This document shows, piece by piece, positions 54,391 through 63,252 of a stretch of DNA of 64,000 bases (position 1 is its first letter; the number at the start of each line of letters is the position of its first letter). This stretch comes from CASICS01 sp045564455. GTDB taxonomy: Bacteria > Pseudomonadota > Gammaproteobacteria > Magnimaribacterales > AG-339-G14. Made by a program: the position numbers and the translations under genes. The notes under the pieces are model-generated. The model was not told the DNA's origin, searched no databases, and saw nothing but the letters and a program-made list of their open reading frames with translations. The DNA lies in the NCBI GenBank assembly GCA_045564455.1, contig JBJLHG010000002.1, forward strand, positions 682,001 through 746,000, written 5' to 3'.

Positions 54391-55860
54391 ATGTGTGGTG
54401 TAGTTGGGTTAGTGTCTAAAAACGAAGTTTCACCGTCTCTATATGAGGCTTTAACTGTCATCCAGCATAGAGGACAAGATGCAGCTGGGATTGCAACTCT
54501 AGAAGAGGGTAGATTGCACACAAGAAAACAAATTGGTTTAGTAAGAGACGTATTTAGGGAAAAACACATTAATGAATTAAGGGGCCAAATAGGAATTGGC
54601 CATGTTAGATATCCAACGGCAGGTGGAGCAAGTAGAGAATTTTCCCAACCACTTTACGTAAATTCTCCATATGGAATTAGTATTAGCCATAATGGAAATT
54701 TGGTAAATGCTGAACAACTTACTAAGGAATTATATAAGGATAATTTCAGACACTTAAATACGTCGTCCGACTCAGAGGTGATATTGAATGTCTTTGCTCA
54801 TGAATTGCAACAGGCAAGTTCTTTTAACCCAACACCAGAACAAATTTTTCAGGCCGTTGAAAAGACTCATTTGAGACTAAAAGGAGCCTATTCTGTTTTG
54901 TTAATGATAAGTGGCGTAGGCTTAATTGGAATAAGAGATCCAAAAGGAATAAGACCGCTAATTTTGGGCAAAAAAGATAATGACCTGATAGGCTCGGATT
55001 ATATGATGGCTTCAGAAAGTCCTGCATTAAGTGCTCTTGAATTTGATATAGAAGGAGATTTGAAACCCGGAGAGGCTGTTTTTATAACACTTGAAGGCGA
55101 AATACATAGAAAAGTTTGTCACAGCAATCCTTCTAAAAATCCATGTATATTTGAGTATGTTTACTTAGCTAGACCAGATGCAGTAATAGATGGAATTTCT
55201 GTTATGAGATCAAGATTGAGAATGGGTCAAAAGTTAGGAAAAAAAATTCTAGATACTTACCCGGATCATGATATTGATGCAGTCATTCCTATCCCAGAAA
55301 GTAGCACTTCTTCGGCAATTGAAGTAGCCAAAACTTTAAACGTTAACTATAGAGAAGGCTTTGTTAAAAATAGATATATAGGCAGAACTTTCATTATGCC
55401 AAAGCAGGAATTAAGAAAAAAATCTGTAAGAAGAAAGCTAAATCCGATTCCATTTGAATTTAAAGATAAAAATGTTTTATTAGTCGATGATTCGATTGTT
55501 AGAGGAACTACTAGCAGAGAAATCGTAGAGATGGCCAGAAGTGTTGGAGCAAAAAAAGTTTATTTTGCTTCAGCTGCTCCTCCAGTAAGACATCAAAATG
55601 TTTATGGAATAGATATGGCAGCTACTGCTGAGTTGATAGCACACCAAAGATCAGAAGAACAAATTGCAGATTTTATTGGAGCTGATTGGCTTATTTATCA
55701 AAATCTTGAAGATTTAATAGAGTCTGCAAAAGAAGGAAATCCAAAAATAGATAATTTTGAGACTTCAGTTTTTGATGGAGATTATATTTGCGGCTCTGTG
55801 ACCAAAGATTATTTAACTAATTTAGAAATAGAAAGAAAAGATACCAATAAGAGGGATTAA
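54391..55860 (+). CDS. purF: amidophosphoribosyltransferase
   Basis: A 489-residue enzyme of the first purine step. It begins MCGVVG, exposing the Cys2 nucleophile without a propeptide. HRGQDAAG, GHVRYPTAGG, SHNGNLVN make up the glutaminase half; VLLVDDSIVRGTTSREIV is the PRPP loop. The stop shares TTAA with the convergent acnB stop. Confidence 0.97.
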   Translation: MCGVVGLVSKNEVSPSLYEALTVIQHRGQDAAGIATLEEGRLHTRKQIGLVRDVFREKHINELRGQIGIGHVRYPTAGGASREFSQPLYVNSPYGISISHNGNLVNAEQLTKELYKDNFRHLNTSSDSEVILNVFAHELQQASSFNPTPEQIFQAVEKTHLRLKGAYSVLLMISGVGLIGIRDPKGIRPLILGKKDNDLIGSDYMMASESPALSALEFDIEGDLKPGEAVFITLEGEIHRKVCHSNPSKNPCIFEYVYLARPDAVIDGISVMRSRLRMGQKLGKKILDTYPDHDIDAVIPIPESSTSSAIEVAKTLNVNYREGFVKNRYIGRTFIMPKQELRKKSVRRKLNPIPFEFKDKNVLLVDDSIVRGTTSREIVEMARSVGAKKVYFASAAPPVRHQNVYGIDMAATAELIAHQRSEEQIADFIGADWLIYQNLEDLIESAKEGNPKIDNFETSVFDGDYICGSVTKDYLTNLEIERKDTNKRD

Positions 55861-58436
55861 TTAGTTTCTATAGTTACAGTTGGCAAAGATGCATTATCAG
55901 CTGCTTTTTTATAAGAAGAAATTTGATCAAAATTCATATATTTAAAAATATCTTCTGACATTGTATTTATGTTTTTCATGTATGATTGGTATTCATCAAG
56001 AGAGGGAAGTTTTCCAAGAATTGATGTTATTGCAGCTAATTCAGCTGAGGATAAATAGACATTAGCACCATCTCCCAATCTGTTTGGAAAATTTCTAGTT
56101 GACGTAGATACAACAGTACAATTTGGCTCAACTCTTGCTTGATTACCCATACAAAGTGAGCAGCCAGGAATTTCAGTTCTTACGCCTGCATTTTCGTAGA
56201 TCTTATAAAAACCTTCTTCTTCTAACTGAAACTTATCCATTCTTGTTGGAGGCGAGATCCAAAGTCTTGTTGGAAGTTCATTTGCATTCTCTAAAAGTTT
56301 TCCTGCAGCTCTAAAGTGTCCAATATTTGTCATACAAGAACCTATGAAAACTTCATCAATTTTTTCTTCGCCTATTTCACTCAATGTTTTTATATCGTCA
56401 GGGTCGTTTGGACAGGCTAAAAGTGGTTCAGTAATTTCATCTAAATTTATCTCAATAATCTCAGCATAATCAGCATCTTTATCTGGCTTAAGTAGTACAG
56501 GATTCTTTATCCATTCTTCCATTTTTTGAGCTCTTCTTTCTAAAGTTCTTGGATCTCCATAACCTTCTGATATCAACCATCTAAGTAAAACAATATTGGA
56601 ATTTAAATATTCAATAATTGGAGCTTCATCTAATAATACTGTACAACCAGATGCTGATCTTTCAGCAGAAGCATCTGATAATTCAAAGGCCTGCTCAATT
56701 TTTAAATCTGATAAACCTTCAATTTCTAGACACCTACCAGAAAATACATTTTTTTTGCCTTCTTTTTCAACAGTTAAAAGGCCTTTTTGTATAGCTGCGT
56801 AAGGAATAGCATTAACTAAATCTCTAAGGGTTATTCCCGGCTGCATTTTTCCAGAAAATCTTACTAAAACTGATTCTGGCATATCGAGAGGTATTACTCC
56901 TAAAGCAGCTCCAAATGCTACTAATCCAGAACCTGCTGGAAAACTAATACCGATTGGAAAACGAGTGTGTGAATCTCCACCAGTACCCACTGTATCTGGT
57001 AAAAGCATTCGATTTAACCAAGAATGAATTATGCCGTCACCTGGCTTTAAAGCTACTCCTCCTCTAGTTTTAATAAACTCTGGAAGAGTGTGTTGAGTTT
57101 CAATATCAACAGGCTTTGGATAAGCAGCTGTATGACAAAAAGATTGCATAACTAGATCAGAGGAAAAGCCAAGACATGCTAATTCTTTGAGCTCATCCCT
57201 TGTCATTGGCCCTGTCGTATCCTGGGAACCGACAGTAGTCATTATGGGTTCACAATAAACCCCAGGTCTTACTCCTTCTACTCCACAAGCTTTACCAACC
57301 ATTTTTTGGGCTAATGTATATCCAACTTTTGATCCATCTCCCTTACCAGGACGAACAAATACGTCCGTAGGAGGTAAGTCTAAAAATTCTCTAGCCTTAT
57401 CCGTGAGACTTCTGCCTATTATTAGAGGAATTCTTCCTCCAGCTCTTACTTCATCAAGAAAAGTTTCAGATTTAAGCTCAAAAGAAGTAATCAATTCACC
57501 TTTTTCATTTTTTATTTTTCCCTCATGAGGAAAGATGCTAATCAGATCGCTAGTATTTATTTGATCTACATCTGCCTCAAAAACTAAAGTACCAGCATCT
57601 TCCATAGTATTAAAAAATATTGGCGCAATCTTACTTCCAATACAAATTCCGCCTGTTTTTTTATTGGGTATAAAAGGTATATCGTCACCCATATGCCATA
57701 AGACTGAATTAGTTGCTGATTTTCTTGATGATCCTGTTCCAACAACATCTCCAGCTAAAGTAACTGGATATCCTGTTTTTTTTAAGTTTTCTATTTCTTC
57801 GAGAGGCTTATCTGATAGTCCTTCTCGCGGCATTTTATACATCGCTAACGCATGTAAAGGAATATCAGGTCTAGACCAAGCATCTGGGGCAGGAGAAAGA
57901 TCATCCGTATTTGTTTCACCAGGAACTTTAAATATTATAGTTTCAATTTTTTTTTGAACTTCAGGCTTTGACGTAAACCATTCGGCATTTGCCCATGAAT
58001 TCAAAATTTTTAATGCATTCTTTGATGATTTAGACATTTCAGCAATGTCATTAAATGCATCAAAAACTAGAAGTGTTTTAGATAAAGCCTCAACAGCAGT
58101 TTCGCCGCAGATTTCATCATCAATAAGAGATATTAAGGGCTCAACATTATACCCACCCAACATAGTACCTAAATAGAAGGTAGCTTCTTTTGAATCCAGA
58201 ACTTTTGTGACTATCTCTTTTTTTGCAACATCAAACAAAAACGCAGCTTTGACGTATGCCGCATCATCAACACCTGCAGGAACTCTTTCTGTTAGAAGTG
58301 TCAAAAGCTCCTCGTTTTTACCATCAGATTTTTTTATTAACTCTACTAATTGAGAGGTCTGTTCAGCATCTAGAGGAAGTGGAGGTATACCCATATCAGC
58401 CCTTTCCTTGACTGATTTATAATAATTTTCAAGCAT
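55857..58436 (-). CDS. acnB: aconitate hydratase B
   Basis: An 859-residue AcnB with the N-terminal HEAT-like domain, a swivel domain (VVGTGSSRKSATNSVLWHMGDD) and catalytic core; cluster cysteines are in VFIGSCMTNIGHFR and GCSLCMGNQARV. It works in the TCA cycle and, in other bacteria, hydrates 2-methyl-cis-aconitate, which could complete the methylcitrate cycle begun by prpCD. Divergent from the DUF1289 gene with overlapping -10-like sequences. Confidence 0.97.
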   Translation of the reverse strand: MLENYYKSVKERADMGIPPLPLDAEQTSQLVELIKKSDGKNEELLTLLTERVPAGVDDAAYVKAAFLFDVAKKEIVTKVLDSKEATFYLGTMLGGYNVEPLISLIDDEICGETAVEALSKTLLVFDAFNDIAEMSKSSKNALKILNSWANAEWFTSKPEVQKKIETIIFKVPGETNTDDLSPAPDAWSRPDIPLHALAMYKMPREGLSDKPLEEIENLKKTGYPVTLAGDVVGTGSSRKSATNSVLWHMGDDIPFIPNKKTGGICIGSKIAPIFFNTMEDAGTLVFEADVDQINTSDLISIFPHEGKIKNEKGELITSFELKSETFLDEVRAGGRIPLIIGRSLTDKAREFLDLPPTDVFVRPGKGDGSKVGYTLAQKMVGKACGVEGVRPGVYCEPIMTTVGSQDTTGPMTRDELKELACLGFSSDLVMQSFCHTAAYPKPVDIETQHTLPEFIKTRGGVALKPGDGIIHSWLNRMLLPDTVGTGGDSHTRFPIGISFPAGSGLVAFGAALGVIPLDMPESVLVRFSGKMQPGITLRDLVNAIPYAAIQKGLLTVEKEGKKNVFSGRCLEIEGLSDLKIEQAFELSDASAERSASGCTVLLDEAPIIEYLNSNIVLLRWLISEGYGDPRTLERRAQKMEEWIKNPVLLKPDKDADYAEIIEINLDEITEPLLACPNDPDDIKTLSEIGEEKIDEVFIGSCMTNIGHFRAAGKLLENANELPTRLWISPPTRMDKFQLEEEGFYKIYENAGVRTEIPGCSLCMGNQARVEPNCTVVSTSTRNFPNRLGDGANVYLSSAELAAITSILGKLPSLDEYQSYMKNINTMSEDIFKYMNFDQISSYKKAADNASLPTVTIETN

Positions 58437-58472
58437 AAAATTTTTAAAAAAAATGTATTATAAACTATGTCT

Positions 58473-58931
58473 ATGGCTAAAAGAACTAGAACTCCTTGTG
58501 TTGGCATATGTTCAACTACCTACGGCGATGATGTTTGTAGAGGCTGTAAACGATTTGCACAAGAAATCATAAATTGGAATAGCTTTTCTCCGGATGAAAG
58601 AGAAGCAGTTTGGCTAAGGTTAGAAAAGTTAAAAACTCAAATTATGAAATCAAGAGTCGAAATATCTAATCCATCAAAATTATCTGATGGAATAAAGGAG
58701 TATCAATTGAGAATTCACGAAGATTTAAATAATCTTTGTAAAGCATTTGAGTTAGTCAAACTCACAAGTAAAAGCTTTAAAGATTTAAATAAATTTGGCA
58801 TAACAATTACCTCGCCAACAAAAGATTTAGAATTATTGAAAGAAGATATAGAAAAGGAACTTTATGAGCTCTCTACGGCACATCACAATAGATATTTCAT
58901 TGAACCAAATAATTATAAAGAAATTAAGTAA
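58473..58931 (+). CDS. DUF1289 domain protein
   Basis: A 152-residue protein when started at ATG 58473; an in-frame ATG at 58467 is also possible. The N-terminal domain has four cysteines in RTPCVGICSTTYGDDVCRGC, then WNSFSPDEREAVW, the DUF1289 hallmark (probably metal-binding; function unknown). The remaining 90 residues are a helical extension of unknown type. TATAAA lies eight bases before ATG 58473, which favours that start if the mRNA is leaderless. The stop overlaps the next ATG. Confidence 0.82.
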   Translation: MAKRTRTPCVGICSTTYGDDVCRGCKRFAQEIINWNSFSPDEREAVWLRLEKLKTQIMKSRVEISNPSKLSDGIKEYQLRIHEDLNNLCKAFELVKLTSKSFKDLNKFGITITSPTKDLELLKEDIEKELYELSTAHHNRYFIEPNNYKEIK

Positions 58932-60241
58932 TGGAAGATGTTTTAAATTCAAAGTTAGTCTTACCTTGTGGCAAAACATTAAAAAATAGGATTTGCAAAT
59001 CTGCTCTCACGGAAAGAATAGCAGAGGGTAATAATTTAGTTAACCAAAAACATTTGAATCTATATGAAAAATGGGCTGAAGGAAATGTTGGCACAGTTCT
59101 TACTGGAAATGTTCAAGTTGATAAAAGATATTTAGAATCTGCAGGCAATGTAGCCATAGAAAAAAGTAATTATAAAGATCAGATAAAGCTATTAAGAAAA
59201 TGGTCTGAAGTTGGTACAAAAAATAATACTAATTTGTGGATGCAAATTAGTCATGCTGGTCGACAAACTCCTGGCGATTTAAATATGAAACCAGTAGCAC
59301 CTTCAGACGTAGGCCTAAAAATACCAGGAAGAAAATACGGTACACCTATACCTTTAACAAATGAAGAAATTGAAGATGTTATCGAAAGATTTATATTCAC
59401 AGCAAAGGTTGCTCATGATACTGGTTTTACTGGTATTCAAATTCATTCCGCACATGGATATTTAATGTCAGAGTTCCTATCTCCTGATATCAATAAAAGA
59501 GACGATGAGTGGGGTGGTTCTTTAAAAAATAGGTCCAGAGTATTATTACGAATTATTAATGGTTGTAGAGAAGCTTTGGGAGATAATTATCCAATTTCAG
59601 TTAAATTAAATTCTGCTGATTTCCAAAAAGGTGGCTTTTCAGCAGAAGATTCATCAAAAGTAGCGTCAATGTTGAGTGAAGCAAAAATAGATTTATTAGA
59701 AATTTCAGGCGGCACATACGAACAACCTAGACTTCTTGGTTTAGATACAGTTAGCATTAATCCAAAGAGAAGTGAAATAAGAAGAGAAAGTACGATAGCA
59801 AGAGAAGCGTATTTCTTGGCCTATACAGAAGAAATTAAAAAGGTAATTGATATCCCGCTTATGGTCACTGGAGGGTTTAGATCCAGATTTGCAATGGAAT
59901 CTGCCATAAATGAAGGCGCGTGCGAAATTGTTGGAATAGGTAGACCGCTATGTTCAGACCCCTTGTCTGTAAAGAAATTATTAGATAGATCAATAGATGT
60001 TTTACCAACATTTGAAAAAACACTATCAATAGGTCCAGGATGGCTATCTCAAAGAAGTCCATTTAGATTAATTCAGGCATTGAACGCTTTTGGAATTCAA
60101 TCTTGGTTTTATTCACAAATAAGAAGAATTTCTGAAGGGTTGTCACCTGATTTATCTTTAAACCCATTTAAGGCTTTTAGAAGCGATGGTAAAATAGACA
60201 AACAAACTGTTAACGCTTATAAACTTTATAACAAATCATAG
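58931..60241 (+). CDS. NADH:flavin oxidoreductase, old yellow enzyme family
   Basis: A 436-residue FMN TIM-barrel oxidoreductase. WMQISHAGRQ, GFTGIQIHSAHGYLMSEFLSP, DEWGGSLKNRSR and VTGGFRSR are diagnostic; the HSAH pair binds the substrate carbonyl. No C-terminal iron-sulfur/dinucleotide half, so it is the short type reducing activated alkenes (enones). Substrate unknown. It forms a run with the DUF1289 gene upstream and a sterol-desaturase-family gene nine bases downstream. Confidence 0.9.
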   Translation: MEDVLNSKLVLPCGKTLKNRICKSALTERIAEGNNLVNQKHLNLYEKWAEGNVGTVLTGNVQVDKRYLESAGNVAIEKSNYKDQIKLLRKWSEVGTKNNTNLWMQISHAGRQTPGDLNMKPVAPSDVGLKIPGRKYGTPIPLTNEEIEDVIERFIFTAKVAHDTGFTGIQIHSAHGYLMSEFLSPDINKRDDEWGGSLKNRSRVLLRIINGCREALGDNYPISVKLNSADFQKGGFSAEDSSKVASMLSEAKIDLLEISGGTYEQPRLLGLDTVSINPKRSEIRRESTIAREAYFLAYTEEIKKVIDIPLMVTGGFRSRFAMESAINEGACEIVGIGRPLCSDPLSVKKLLDRSIDVLPTFEKTLSIGPGWLSQRSPFRLIQALNAFGIQSWFYSQIRRISEGLSPDLSLNPFKAFRSDGKIDKQTVNAYKLYNKS

Positions 60242-60250
60242 ATTCATATA

Positions 60251-61078
60251 ATGACTGCTGATATAAATTCTATTTACTTGATTGCTCTGCCTATAGTTCT
60301 TTGTCTTATTGCAATTGAAGTATTTATCTCAAGTTATCAAAATATAGATGTCTATAAAACTGGAGATACTCTTGGAACAATAGGTCTTTTAACAGGAAAT
60401 ATTTTAGTCTCATTATTCATTAAAGGTTCGACTCTCGCATTTCATTTCTTCTTATATCAATTTAGAGTTATTGATTTAGTGAGCAATGTTCCAATTTGGA
60501 TGCATTGGATTTTAGCTTTAATTTTTATAGATTTAATTTATTATTTTTATCATCGGATATCACATAGAAGTAGATTTTTATGGGCGGTTCATATGAGTCA
60601 TCACTCTAGCGAAGAGATGAATTTTACAGTGGCTTTTAGACAAGCCTGGCTAGGTCCTGTTTCTAAGATTCCATTTTTTATGGTTCTACCTTTAATTGGG
60701 TTTGATCCAGTGATAGTAGCAGTAGCCGGAGTTCTAAGTACTCTTTGGGGAATATTTGGCCACACACAAATAGTAAGAAAATTGGGGCCAATTGAATGGT
60801 TTTTTGTTACTCCATCTCATCACAGAGTTCATCACGGCTCTAACAAATCTTATATAGATAAAAACTATGGAAATTTTCTTATTATCTGGGATAGATTTTT
60901 TGGAACCTTTGAGGTCGAAAAAGATAAAGTTAAGTATGGACTTGTAAAAAATGTTAAAACTTTTAACCCCATTACGATTACTTTTATGGGATGGAAAGAG
61001 ATATTTAAAGATGTGAAAAATTCTAATTCTTATAAAGAAGCGTTAAACCATTTCTTTGGACCGCCCAAAACTAGTTAA
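60251..61078 (+). CDS. sterol desaturase / fatty acid hydroxylase family membrane protein
   Basis: A 275-residue integral membrane di-iron oxygenase. The three histidine boxes are HRISHR, HMSHHS and HHRVHHGSN, separated by hydrophobic helices as required for a di-iron site on the cytoplasmic face. Family members hydroxylate or desaturate sterols, fatty acids, carotenoids or alkylglycerols; the NRISHxxxxLWAVHMSHHSS layout fits the alkylglycerol/TMEM195-like branch, tentatively. Ends at a strong terminator. Confidence 0.88.
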   Translation: MTADINSIYLIALPIVLCLIAIEVFISSYQNIDVYKTGDTLGTIGLLTGNILVSLFIKGSTLAFHFFLYQFRVIDLVSNVPIWMHWILALIFIDLIYYFYHRISHRSRFLWAVHMSHHSSEEMNFTVAFRQAWLGPVSKIPFFMVLPLIGFDPVIVAVAGVLSTLWGIFGHTQIVRKLGPIEWFFVTPSHHRVHHGSNKSYIDKNYGNFLIIWDRFFGTFEVEKDKVKYGLVKNVKTFNPITITFMGWKEIFKDVKNSNSYKEALNHFFGPPKTS

Positions 61079-61079
61079 T

Positions 61080-61115
61080 AAATACTCGACGCTTTCTAAT
61101 TAGCGTCGAGTATTT
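61080..61115. terminator. bidirectional intrinsic terminator
   Basis: Perfect 14-base arms (AAATACTCGACGCT at 61080-61093, complement at 61102-61115) around an eight-base loop, with T runs on both strands. It sits between the convergent desaturase and ompW genes and is the only strong terminator at a convergent junction in the window. Confidence 0.9.
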
Positions 61116-61125
61116 TTATAAAGAA

Positions 61126-61746
61126 TTAGAATTCTTTATACAGACTTAATCCTATAGTCGTTGGATCAAGCGCAACATTAAACTCCATTGGGGAAGCAAT
61201 GTTTGTTATGTGGGCTTTGTTTTCAATATTGAATCTTCTTATATCTAGATTGACTCCATAGCCTTCACTAATTTCTAAATCAAAACCTAATTGATAAGCA
61301 AAACCAGTTGAGTTACCTATCTTTAAGTGACCACCAGCCAAGCCGCCTGTAGTGATAGTAATTTTATCTTCTAGGAAAAATGTGTAGTTATATCCTACTC
61401 CCACATAAGGCCTAAAACCCGCTTTGGTTTCATTGAAATAATATTGTGCTGTAATAGTTGGGGGAAGATGAGTTCCTTCACCAACTTTTACGCCACCACT
61501 ATTAAGATCATGTTTAAATGGAAGACCAAGTAGAACTTCCACACCAATATTGTCGGTTACTAAATATGCAATTGTCGCTGTTAGATTCGTTTTTGAATCA
61601 ACAGTCACAACTCCGCCTGTATTATCTTGTGGTGCAATATTTGTTAATCCACCCCGAATAATCCAATCTCCCTTTTGAACAGCATATGTATTAGCTGTTA
61701 GGACCATAACAATAGTCAGGATTAAGGATTTTTTTAAGTTAAGCAT
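61126..61746 (-). CDS. ompW: OmpW family outer membrane protein
   Basis: A 206-residue eight-stranded beta-barrel protein with a 22-residue signal peptide ending NTYA. GDWIIRGGLTNIAP, GVEVLLGLPFKHDL, PPTITAQYYFNET, FRPYVGVGYNYTFF and the C-terminal Phe (LYKEF) are family features. OmpW-type barrels pass small hydrophobic molecules across the outer membrane. The ATG has an AGGAGG-type ribosome site. Confidence 0.93.
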   Translation of the reverse strand: MLNLKKSLILTIVMVLTANTYAVQKGDWIIRGGLTNIAPQDNTGGVVTVDSKTNLTATIAYLVTDNIGVEVLLGLPFKHDLNSGGVKVGEGTHLPPTITAQYYFNETKAGFRPYVGVGYNYTFFLEDKITITTGGLAGGHLKIGNSTGFAYQLGFDLEISEGYGVNLDIRRFNIENKAHITNIASPMEFNVALDPTTIGLSLYKEF

Positions 61747-61890
61747 TTCGCCTCCTCTATTAAATAAGAGAAGATTTACCCCTCGACGTTGCTTTGCAAA
61801 ACCTTATTTTGCTGAAAGCCACATTAATTTGCCACCTTACTGGTTTAAAGCAGGTTGGCGAGAGTTAATCTCTACTCCAAATGTAAAAAA

Positions 61891-61920
61891 AAACCTGTTA
61901 GCTAAGAAGTTAACAGGTTT
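61891..61920 (-). terminator. minus-strand intrinsic terminator in the ompW-argG gap
   Basis: Ten-base arms AAACCTGTTA and TAACAGGTTT around a ten-base loop. On the minus strand the stem is followed by nine T residues, a textbook terminator. It faces a transcript entering from the argG side, where no gene is known, so it suggests a short minus-strand RNA ending here. Confidence 0.6.
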
Positions 61921-62011
61921 CAACAACCTATTTAGCATTTTTTATACACCTTGCAAGCTGGTTCAAATCGGTGTGAAGTAACTATAACAAAGAATATTTT
62001 TAAAATATATA

Positions 62012-62017
62012 TATAAT
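62012..62017 (+). promoter_or_regulatory. -10 element upstream of argG
   Basis: Perfect TATAAT inside an AT-alternating stretch, 42 bases before the argG ATG. No clear -35 and no recognisable ARG box for ArgR are seen. Confidence 0.3.
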
Positions 62018-62059
62018 TCTCTTTTAACTAATTTTAAGCATTCTTAATTAATCAAAAAA

Positions 62060-63244
62060 ATGAAAAAAGTAATTCTTGCATATTCTGGTGGTCTTGATAC
62101 TTCAGTAATTTTGAAGTGGCTTATTGAAGAGAAAGATCTGGAAGTCATTACTTATACAGCTGATATGGGTCAAGGCGACATACCAGAAAACTTAGAAGAA
62201 AGAGCTAAAAGTTTTGGCGCATCAAAAGTTATTATTGACGATCTTTCAGAAGAATTTGTATCAGAATATGTATTTCCTATGTTTCGATGCAATACGTTAT
62301 TTGAAGGAGAGTATTTATTAGGAACAGCTATAGCTCGTCCGTTGATAGCAAAAAAATTAGTAGAGGCAGGTATTAAGGAAAGCACCAATATTATTTGTCA
62401 TGGTGCGACAGGTAAAGGAAATGATCAAATTCGTTTTGAGATGGGTGCTCATGCATTAAATTCAAAAATAAAAGTTATAGCGCCTTGGAGAGAATGGGAC
62501 ATGAAATCTAGGACTGACTTAATGAATTACTGTGAAAAGCATCAGATACCAATAGCAGCTGCCAAAGCTGAAGAACCACCGTTTTCTATGGATGAAAATC
62601 TATTACATATCTCATATGAAGGTGGAGTTTTAGAGGATCTGAATAACCCACCTCCAGAAAACATGTGGCTAAACGTAAAATCATTAGAAGATGCCGATGA
62701 TAATGCTGAAAATATCAAAATCACTTTTGATGAGGGTAATCCAGTAGCTATTAATGAAGAAGAGCTTTCACCAGCTAAGATATTAAGCAAACTAAATAAA
62801 TACGGATGTAACCACGGAATTGGCCGAATCGATATTATTGAATCTAGAGTTACAGGAATGAAATCTCGAGGATGTTACGAAACTCCAGGAGGAACTATCT
62901 TATTAAGAGCTCGAAGAGCTATTGAATCACTTTGCTTGTCAGGTAAAACCATCAAAACAAAAGATTCTTTGATGCCATCTTATGCAGCTTTAATTTATGA
63001 AGGTCTTTGGTGGAGTGATGAACGTATCAGGCTTCAAAATTTAATCGACGAAAGTTCTAAGGTAGTTTCAGGCTCAATTACTTTAAAACTTTTTAAAGGA
63101 AATATTATTCATCTTGGCAAAGAAAGTTTAAATTCACTTTATGACGAAACTAAAGCAAGTTTTGAAGAAGAAGGAGGTTTTAGCAATGATGATATGAAAA
63201 AACATATTAAAGATAATATTCTTAAATATAGTCCCAAAAAATAA
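62060..63244 (+). CDS. argG: argininosuccinate synthase
   Basis: A 394-residue enzyme joining citrulline and aspartate. AYSGGLDTSVIL is the PP-loop ATP motif; GATGKGNDQIRFE, APWREWD, NLLHISYEGG and YETPGGTIL are standard. Type and length fit the common bacterial form. It is monocistronic or linked to the small membrane gene eight bases downstream. Confidence 0.97.
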   Translation: MKKVILAYSGGLDTSVILKWLIEEKDLEVITYTADMGQGDIPENLEERAKSFGASKVIIDDLSEEFVSEYVFPMFRCNTLFEGEYLLGTAIARPLIAKKLVEAGIKESTNIICHGATGKGNDQIRFEMGAHALNSKIKVIAPWREWDMKSRTDLMNYCEKHQIPIAAAKAEEPPFSMDENLLHISYEGGVLEDLNNPPPENMWLNVKSLEDADDNAENIKITFDEGNPVAINEEELSPAKILSKLNKYGCNHGIGRIDIIESRVTGMKSRGCYETPGGTILLRARRAIESLCLSGKTIKTKDSLMPSYAALIYEGLWWSDERIRLQNLIDESSKVVSGSITLKLFKGNIIHLGKESLNSLYDETKASFEEEGGFSNDDMKKHIKDNILKYSPKK

Positions 63245-63252
63245 TAAAATTA

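Larger units (their letters stand above)
61747..62059. other. 313-base intergenic region between ompW and argG with several hairpins
   Basis: No protein gene is convincing. Moving right: GCAAAA-loop-TTTTGC hairpin (around 61788-61804), a larger stem GCCACCT...AGGTTGGC with an inner CTG/CAG (around 61831-61860), a short AGAG/CTCT hairpin, then a strong terminator-like stem at 61891-61920 and ACACC/GGTGT pairing (around 61946-61974). Plausible contents: ompW leader, a small RNA, and the argG promoter. It matches no RNA family I recognise. Confidence 0.5.

Noticed and set aside
61891..61920. Integron attC-like site (GTTA...TAAC)
   Set aside because: The core bases do not fit the attC consensus and no integrase or cassette array is present; a terminator explains it.
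61839..61943. Minus-strand ATG frame of 34 codons in the ompW-argG gap
   Set aside because: It runs straight through the terminator hairpin and its T run, has no ribosome site, and the peptide looks like a by-product of the repeats.
61955..61975. A GGTTCAAATC stretch like a tRNA T-loop
   Set aside because: The flanking five-base arms do not pair and no acceptor, D or anticodon stem can be drawn around it.
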